17,673 nucleotides of DNA. It comes from Acetobacteraceae bacterium. GTDB taxonomy: Bacteria; Pseudomonadota; Alphaproteobacteria; Acetobacterales; Acetobacteraceae. A program made the position numbers and the translations under genes. The notes below the pieces were generated by a model. It worked only from the letters and a program-made list of their open reading frames with translations, was not told where the DNA came from and searched no databases. The stretch lies in the NCBI GenBank assembly GCA_025356735.1, contig JANXRT010000466.1, positions 1 to 17,673 of the forward strand, in the 5' to 3' direction. Shown in pieces: positions 12,975 to 17,673 of the stretch (within the stretch, counting starts at the first letter, position 1; the number at the start of each line of letters is the position of its first letter).

Positions 12975-13184
12975 TGCCTGGCGTTTCCTCCCCAAACCTG
13001 ACCTCGGACGCCTTTACCGATGGCCGCGATCTCACTACCGGACTGATCAAGCCAAGTCACGCAGTTTTCTTACTAAAACCGTTCTAGCCACGTCCTAATA
13101 TTGCGCTTAGCGTTGGTGCGACGCACAATAATTCCTATCTCTTGCGCTACCGAAAACCCGTTCGCCTGCAGGTTGGAGACTTCC
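12975..13184 (+). promoter_or_regulatory. AT-richer leader and operator candidate before the dehydrogenase operon
   Basis: This gap is distinctly AT-richer than its surroundings around 13065-13140 and probably holds the promoter of the downstream operon. The clearest site is GTGCG-A-CGCAC at 13116-13126, an exact palindrome 59 bp before the ATG. I see no convincing -35/-10 pair at standard spacing. GGAG at 13175-13178 is the ribosome binding site of the next gene. Confidence 0.4.
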
Positions 13185-14120
13185 ATGAAAATTGGCTTTA
13201 TCGGGCTTGGCACCATGGGATCGGGCATGGCCGCCAACCTTCAGAAATCCGGCTTCTCCCTTGTCGTCAACGACCTCAACCAGCAATCGGCATCGCGCCT
13301 TATATCGGCGGGCGCGATCTGGGCACCGACCCCGCGCGAGGTCGCGGCCCAATCCGACGTGATCCTGAGTTCGCTGCCCGGACCGGCGGAGGTCGAGGTG
13401 GTGGCGCTCGGCGAGGACGGCCTGATCCACGGCATGAGGGTCGGCTCGGCCTATTTCGATCTCTCGACAAGCTCGCCGACTTTGATCCGCAAGATCGCCG
13501 CCGAGTTCCTGAAGCACGGCGTCCACGCGCTCGACGCCCCGGTCAGCGGCGGCCCGGCTGGCGCCGTATCCGGCAAGCTGGCGGTCTGGGTCGGCGGCGA
13601 CCGCGATACATTCGAGACATTCAGGCACGTGCTCGACGGGTTTTCCGATGCGCCGTTCCATGTCGGCCCGGTCGGCGCCGGCTCGGTCGCCAAGCTGGTG
13701 CATAACTGCATGGGCTACATCGCCACCGCCGGTCTCGCCGAGGTGTTTTCCCTCGGCGTCAAGGCCGGCGTCGAGCCGCTGGCGATCTGGGAGGCGGTGC
13801 GCCAGGGCGCCATGGGCCGCCGCGGCATGTTCGAGCGCGTGGTCGACCAGTTCCTCGTCAACCAGTACGAGCCGGCCGCCTTCGCGCTGCGCCTGGCGCA
13901 CAAGGACATGACCCTGGCGACCAACCTCGGCCGCGAGTTGAAGGTGCCGATGCGCCTTGCCAACCTCGCCCTTGAGGAAATGACCGAGGCGCTGAACCGC
14001 GGCTGGGGTGCGCGCGACAGCCGGTCGATGATGCTGCTGCAGAACGAGCGCGCCGGCGTCGAGATCGCCGTCGATCCCGCCCGCATCCAAGCCGTACTCG
14101 AAAAATCCGCGGCCTCCTGA
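13185..14120 (+). CDS. NAD(P)-dependent oxidoreductase, 3-hydroxyisobutyrate dehydrogenase superfamily
   Basis: This is a 311-residue beta-hydroxyacid dehydrogenase. The Rossmann motif GLGTMGSGMA begins at residue 7. The substrate-binding signature DAPVSGGPAGAVSGKLA runs from residue 117. The catalytic lysine is Lys170 in GSVAKLVHN, with Asn174, and the HKDM motif of the C-terminal domain is present. Family members act on 3-hydroxyisobutyrate, tartronate semialdehyde, L-threonate or related hydroxy acids, and sequence alone does not choose among these. The ATG at 13185 is preferred over the frame's upstream TTG because GGAG precedes it by 6 nt and the Rossmann fold starts at once. It leads a likely operon with the carboxyltransferase (31 nt gap) and CoA-transferase, which suggests oxidation or reduction of a hydroxy-acid intermediate of the same pathway. 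Confidence 0.92.
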   Translation: MKIGFIGLGTMGSGMAANLQKSGFSLVVNDLNQQSASRLISAGAIWAPTPREVAAQSDVILSSLPGPAEVEVVALGEDGLIHGMRVGSAYFDLSTSSPTLIRKIAAEFLKHGVHALDAPVSGGPAGAVSGKLAVWVGGDRDTFETFRHVLDGFSDAPFHVGPVGAGSVAKLVHNCMGYIATAGLAEVFSLGVKAGVEPLAIWEAVRQGAMGRRGMFERVVDQFLVNQYEPAAFALRLAHKDMTLATNLGRELKVPMRLANLALEEMTEALNRGWGARDSRSMMLLQNERAGVEIAVDPARIQAVLEKSAAS

Positions 14121-14151
14121 TCCTTATGCCGCCAGCGGCGTTGCACCAGGC

Positions 14152-15705
14152 ATGACCGATCCGATCGACGAAATCGCCAGGCGCCGCGAGGCGGCCAAGG
14201 CCCAAGGCGGCGAGGCAGCCGTCGCGCGCCAGCATTCGCGTGGCCGGCTGACCATCCGCCAGCGTGTCGATGGCATCCTCGATCCCGGCAGCTTTCGTGA
14301 AATCGGCCCGATCGCCGGCACCTCGGAGCCCGGCGACAACGGCTCGCCGGAAAAATTCACCCCCGCCAATTTCGTGCTCGGCTTCGGGCGCATCAACGAC
14401 CGCCCCTGCATCGTCGGCGGCGAGGATTTCACCATCAACGCCGGCTCACCCAACCTCGGCGGCCTGCGCAAGAGCATCTACACCGAGGAACTCGCCTGCC
14501 AGTACCGCATCCCGCTGGTCCGCCTGCATGAGGGCGCGGGCGGCAGCGTCACCGGCAGCGCCGGCAAATCCGGCAGGCCCTCGCCGCCGGAACCCGTGTT
14601 CTCGCCGCACCGCTTCGCCTCCGTCGGCCGCGCCCTGGCCAGCGTGCCGGTTGCCTGTGCAGCACTCGGCGCCGTCGCCGGGCTGCCCGCGGTGCGTCTG
14701 GTTTCTTCCCATTATTCCGTGATGACCCGCCACACCGCCCAGGTCTTGGTCGGCGGCCCCGCCTTGGTCGAGCGCGCGCTCGGCCGGTCGATCACCAAGG
14801 ACGAGCTCGGCGGCGCCGCCATCCACGAACGCAGCGGCGTCATCGACGACGTGGTCGAGGACGAGGCCGCCGCCTTCGCCGCCATCCGGACCTTCTTGTC
14901 ATACCTGCCGCAGAACGTCTGGGAACTGCCACCCATCGCCGCCTGCGCCGACGACCGCAACCGAGCCGATCCTCGGCTGCTCACCATCGTGCCGGACAAC
15001 CGCCGCCAGGTGTTCGACATGCGCGAGCTGGTCCGCGGCGTCATCGACACCGGCAGCTTCTTCGAGATCGGCCGCCGCCACGGCTCCGGCCAGATCACCG
15101 GCCTTGGCCGGCTTGCCGGCTACCCGGTCGGCATCCTCGCCAACGACTGCCGCCAGCTCGCCGGCTCGATGACCGCCGCCAGCGCGCGTAAGATGCGCCG
15201 GTTCGTCGAGTTCTGCGAAATCTTCCACCTGCCCGTTCTGAACTTCGTCGATGAGCCAGGCTTCATGATCGGCCTGGATGCGGAGAAAGAAGGCACCGTG
15301 CGCGCCGGCGCCGCCGCGGTGCTCGCAGTCGCCCTCGCCACCGTGCCCTGGGCCAGCATCATGGTGCGCAAAAGCATGGGCCTCGCTGCCGCGGCGCACT
15401 ACTCCGAAGGCGCCTACATCCTCGCATGGCCGTCCGCCGAATCCGGCGCGCTCCCGGTCGAGGGCGGCGTCGCCATCGCCTTCCGCGACGAGATCGCCGC
15501 CGCAGCCGATCCCGCCGCCCGCCGCGCCGCGCTAGAGGCCGAATTCTCCGCCCGCCGCTCGCCATTCCCTCGCGCCGAGGCCCTCGCGGTCCACGACCTC
15601 ATCGACCCGCGCGAAACCCGAGGCAGGCTATGCGACTGGATCGATCTTTCGTGGCCGCTGCTGACGCACCTGCTGGGCCCGACCCGCTTCTCCTACCGGC
15701 CCTGA
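14152..15705 (+). CDS. Acyl-CoA carboxyltransferase-type (carboxylase beta) subunit
   Basis: This 517-residue protein has the tandem crotonase-fold carboxyltransferase domains of propionyl- or methylcrotonyl-CoA carboxylase beta subunits. The N-domain covers about 30-260: RGRLTIRQRVDGILDPGSFREIG, IVGGEDFTINAGS and LHEGAGGSVTG. The C-domain covers about 280-510: RELVRGVIDTGSFFEIG, GILANDCRQLAGSMTAASARKMRRFVEFCE, LNFVDEPGFMIG and LAWPSAESGALPVEGG. In classic enzymes it moves CO2 from biotin to acyl-CoA. No biotin carboxylase or biotin carrier gene is adjacent. The partner may be encoded elsewhere, or the protein may be a decarboxylase or a biotin-independent relative. The start at 14152 has only a weak AGG nearby. 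The gene is 14 nt from the following CoA-transferase. Confidence 0.9.
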   Translation: MTDPIDEIARRREAAKAQGGEAAVARQHSRGRLTIRQRVDGILDPGSFREIGPIAGTSEPGDNGSPEKFTPANFVLGFGRINDRPCIVGGEDFTINAGSPNLGGLRKSIYTEELACQYRIPLVRLHEGAGGSVTGSAGKSGRPSPPEPVFSPHRFASVGRALASVPVACAALGAVAGLPAVRLVSSHYSVMTRHTAQVLVGGPALVERALGRSITKDELGGAAIHERSGVIDDVVEDEAAAFAAIRTFLSYLPQNVWELPPIAACADDRNRADPRLLTIVPDNRRQVFDMRELVRGVIDTGSFFEIGRRHGSGQITGLGRLAGYPVGILANDCRQLAGSMTAASARKMRRFVEFCEIFHLPVLNFVDEPGFMIGLDAEKEGTVRAGAAAVLAVALATVPWASIMVRKSMGLAAAAHYSEGAYILAWPSAESGALPVEGGVAIAFRDEIAAAADPAARRAALEAEFSARRSPFPRAEALAVHDLIDPRETRGRLCDWIDLSWPLLTHLLGPTRFSYRP

Positions 15706-15719
15706 TCTCGGAAAAACAA

Positions 15720-16970
15720 ATGCCCGGCCCCCTGCACGGCTACCGCATCCTTGACCTCAGCGCTGTCATCTCCGGCCCCTACGGCACGATGATCCTGGCC
15801 GACCAGGGCGCCGATGTGATCAAGGTCGAACCCCCCACCGGCGACTTTACCCGCGCCGCCGGCAATAAAAGCGGCGGCCTATCGGCGAGCTTCCTCAACA
15901 ACAACCGTAACAAGCGCTCGATCGTCGTCGATCTCCGCCACCCGGACGGCGCCGGCATCGTCAAGCGTCTCGCCGCCACCTGCGACGTCATGGTGCAGAA
16001 CTTCCGACCGGGCGTGGTCGATCGCCTCGGCGTCGGCGAGGAAGCCATCCGCGCGGTTGCCCCCAACATCATCTACGTCTCGATCACCGGCTTCGGCGAA
16101 ACCGGGCCGTTCGCGCAAAAGCCGGTCTATGACCCGATTGTCCAGGCGCTGTCCGGCCTCGCCTCGGTCCAGGGCGGCTCCGACGCCGAACGCCCCCGCC
16201 TGGTGCGTACGATCCTGCCCGACAAGCTCACCGCCATCACCAGCGCCCAGGCGATCACCGCCGCGCTGCTGGCGCGCGCCAGAACCGGCATCGGCCAGCA
16301 CGTCCGCCTGTCGATGATCGACGCGGTCGTCGCCTTCCTGTGGTCGTCCGACATGGGCGCGCAAACCTATGTCGGCCGCGAAATAAGCCAGCAACGCGCC
16401 GCCAGCTTCATCGACCTGATCTACGAAACCAGCGACGGCTTCATGAGCGTCGCGGTGATGACCAACACGCAATGGGCCGCCCTGACCCAGGCCGTCAACC
16501 GCCCCGAATGGCTGACCGACCCGCGCTTCGCCACTACCGAGCTGCGCGACCTCAACATCAACGATCGCCTGGAACTGATCCAAAGCGTGCTCATAACCAG
16601 GCCCACGGCCGAATGGATGGAAATCCTTAACGCGGCCGGCGTGCCCTGCGCGCCCGTGCTGGCGCGGCGCGACATGATCCACCATCCGCAGATCGAAGCC
16701 ACCGGCATTGTTGTCGAAACCGAGCATCCCCAAGCCGGCCGCCTGCGCCAGGCCCGCAACGCCGCCCGGTTCAGCGTCACTGAAACGCAACACCGCAACG
16801 GTGCTCCCACGCTCAATCAGGACCGCAATGAAATTCTAGAAGAAGCAGGCTACACAGCAGAAGAAATCGAGCAATTAAGCAGTGGGGCTCTCCCTCCGCA
16901 GGCATTCCAACTGGCCGAAGGCGGCCAGTCGGAACCCTTGCCTGCTACGCCCCACGCCCCGCCGGGGTAG
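15720..16970 (+). CDS. CaiB/BaiF family (class III) CoA-transferase
   Basis: This 416-residue enzyme moves CoA between carboxylic acids. Signature features are LHGYRILDLSAVISGPYGTMILADQGADVIKVEPP (5-39), the SASFLNNNRNKRSIVVDL segment (55-71), DVMVQNFRPG (89-98), and PVYDPIVQALSGL (135-147) with Asp138 as the expected catalytic aspartate. The C-terminal domain follows normally to GYTAEEIEQL. About 25 further residues, rich in Gly, Pro and Gln, are then encoded by a hairpin-forming stretch and probably lie outside the fold. The ATG at 15720 follows GGAAAAAC, and the frame is open far upstream within the carboxyltransferase gene. Position suggests it supplies the CoA ester used by the neighbouring carboxyltransferase. 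The donor and acceptor are unknown. Confidence 0.93.
   Translation: MPGPLHGYRILDLSAVISGPYGTMILADQGADVIKVEPPTGDFTRAAGNKSGGLSASFLNNNRNKRSIVVDLRHPDGAGIVKRLAATCDVMVQNFRPGVVDRLGVGEEAIRAVAPNIIYVSITGFGETGPFAQKPVYDPIVQALSGLASVQGGSDAERPRLVRTILPDKLTAITSAQAITAALLARARTGIGQHVRLSMIDAVVAFLWSSDMGAQTYVGREISQQRAASFIDLIYETSDGFMSVAVMTNTQWAALTQAVNRPEWLTDPRFATTELRDLNINDRLELIQSVLITRPTAEWMEILNAAGVPCAPVLARRDMIHHPQIEATGIVVETEHPQAGRLRQARNAARFSVTETQHRNGAPTLNQDRNEILEEAGYTAEEIEQLSSGALPPQAFQLAEGGQSEPLPATPHAPPG
16898..16945. repeat. Imperfect hairpin at the 3' end of the CoA-transferase gene
   Basis: Left arm 16898-16916 pairs with 16923-16945. ACTGGCC/GGCCAGT gives a 7-bp inner stem with loop GAAGGC; then come one mismatch, TTCC/GGAA, a 4-nt bulge, and GCAGGCA/TGCCTGC outside. 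It lies wholly within the final codons and 43 nt before the convergent crotonase stop. A role as transcript end for the operon is plausible. CCGCAGGCA also occurs at the outer arm of the palindrome at 2476-2618. Confidence 0.7.
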
Positions 16971-16987
16971 GGCTCCGGTGCGCCCTA

Positions 16988-17673
16988 CTATTGGCCCGTG
17001 AAAACAGGTCGGCGCTTCTCTAAAAACGCGGTCCTGGCTTCGCGATGGTCGTCGGTCTGCGAGGTGCGAGCCTGGTGAACGGCCTCCATCTCCAATACCG
17101 CAGCCAAAGGCTCAGTCTCGGCCGCGTGCAGGTTGCGCTTCATGTAGCCATACGCAACGCGCGGACCGTCCGCGATGCGACGCGCCAAAGCCGTGGTCTC
17201 GGCCAACAGATCGGCATCGTCCACTACCCGCGACACCAGCCCGATCTTCTCGGCGCGCTCCGCATCGAACGTGTCGCCGAGGAAGTAAAGCTCCCGCGCC
17301 ATCTGCGTGCCGACCAGCCGCGTCATGAACCACGAGCCGCCGAAATCGCCCGAATAGCCGATCTTGCCGAACGCCGTGCCGAACTTCGCCGAGCGCGCCG
17401 CGATCCGCAGGTCGCACGCCATCGCCAGCCCAAGTCCCGCCCCGAACGCCGGGCCGTTGATCATCCCGATGATCACCTTCGGCACCGTGCGCATGACCTG
17501 CGGTAGCAGATGCATGGTGCGGATGCCCTCGACCCGCGCCTCGTAGGGCATCAGGTTGCGCTGGCCCATGCTCTTTATGTCGCCGCCGGCACAAAAGGCG
17601 CGCCCCGCGCCGGTGATGACGATGACGCCGACCGAAGGGTCCGTGCCCAGCCGCGGCAGCGCCTCGCGCAGCC
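16988..17673 (-). CDS. Enoyl-CoA hydratase/isomerase (crotonase) family protein, 5' partial
   Basis: The gene enters from the right edge, so its N-terminus is missing; the visible 227 or so codons run to TAG at 16988-16990. The crotonase fold is clear: GVIVITGAGRAFCAGGDIKSM forms the first oxyanion-hole segment, and GMINGPAFGAGLGLAMACDLRIAA the second. The two glutamates of classic enoyl-CoA hydratase are not conserved: the positions read Gly (in GLGLAMACD) and Phe (in KFGTAFGKIG). An Asp is present in GYSGDFGGSWFMTRLVG, at the place where PaaG-like isomerases carry their catalytic Asp. An isomerase-type or other crotonase reaction is therefore more likely than simple hydration. It is convergent with the CoA-transferase, 17 bp between stops, so it is a separate transcript. 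Confidence 0.92.
   Translation of the reverse strand, partial: LREALPRLGTDPSVGVIVITGAGRAFCAGGDIKSMGQRNLMPYEARVEGIRTMHLLPQVMRTVPKVIIGMINGPAFGAGLGLAMACDLRIAARSAKFGTAFGKIGYSGDFGGSWFMTRLVGTQMARELYFLGDTFDAERAEKIGLVSRVVDDADLLAETTALARRIADGPRVAYGYMKRNLHAAETEPLAAVLEMEAVHQARTSQTDDHREARTAFLEKRRPVFTGQ

Noticed and set aside
11409..12995. Long open frame antisense to the solute-binding protein gene (about 528 codons)
   Set aside because: Composition is typical of an antisense shadow (Arg/Gly/His/Gln-rich, no motif), whereas the + strand protein is a clear family member.
14128..14139. Hairpin GCCG-CCAG-CGGC between the dehydrogenase and carboxyltransferase genes as a terminator
   Set aside because: A 4-5-bp stem with no T-tract in a 31-nt gap of an apparent operon is better explained by GC-rich chance.
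15426..15719. Upstream extension of the CoA-transferase frame inside the carboxyltransferase gene
   Set aside because: The extension is almost all Arg/Pro/Ala and overlaps a conserved protein in another frame; the family start LHGYRILDLS follows the ATG at 15720 closely.

Overview
The window is a GC-rich, densely coded piece of an alphaproteobacterial chromosome. The best taxonomic pointers are FliX, a flagellar regulator restricted to Alphaproteobacteria, sitting divergent to flgI and followed by an alphaproteobacterial-type DksA with one cysteine. A dispersed palindrome built around GGGGTTTGGGGCAGAGCCCC is, from memory, common in Rhodospirillales/Acetobacteraceae. That family-level placement is inference. 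No rRNA, tRNA, CRISPR array, phage or insertion sequence was recognised, and no gene-free stretch exceeds 300 bases.

Layout. (1) 1-2475, + strand: the end of a branched-chain amino acid-type ABC transporter, with a LivM permease fused to a LivG ATPase, then LivF. A 143-bp multi-hairpin palindrome separates it from (2) 2620-4534: a divergent pair, an aldo/keto reductase (-) and an epoxide hydrolase-like alpha/beta hydrolase (+). (3) 4542-5302 (-): a Phd-type antitoxin and PIN-domain toxin with overlapping genes. (4) 5348-7670 (-): a family 4 glycosyltransferase running directly into a 3-oxo-tetronate kinase (OtnK). The last codons of the glycosyltransferase lie inside a second copy of the palindrome. 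(5) 7767-10283: a flagellar block. flgI, a flgJ/cheL-like rod-binding gene and a flgN-like chaperone gene are tightly overlapped on the - strand. fliX is divergent on the + strand. The intergenic region holds an excellent sigma-54 promoter pointing at flgI and an upstream palindrome suited to an FlbD-type enhancer. (6) 10363-11527 (+): dksA with its own sigma-70-like promoter, a 28-bp tandem repeat covering the dksA stop codon, and a DUF29 gene. (7) 11604-16970 (+): a Tat-exported family 1 solute-binding protein without transporter partners, then a likely operon of a 3-hydroxyisobutyrate dehydrogenase-type reductase, a carboxyltransferase subunit without biotin partners, and a CaiB/BaiF CoA-transferase. 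(8) 16988-17673 (-): a convergent crotonase-family gene, cut by the window end.

How the parts work together. The flagellar block makes P-ring/rod assembly parts under late, sigma-54-type control, with FliX as likely checkpoint partner of that activator. The region-7 cluster and the Liv transporter genes point to uptake and CoA-linked catabolism of a small organic or hydroxy acid, but the substrate cannot be read from the sequence. I did not find a clear-cut new defence or mobile system. The most rewarding items are the flgI control region, the palindromes that supply C-terminal codons, the tandem repeat at the end of dksA, the odd carboxyltransferase/CoA-transferase operon, and enzymes whose canonical catalytic residues are replaced.
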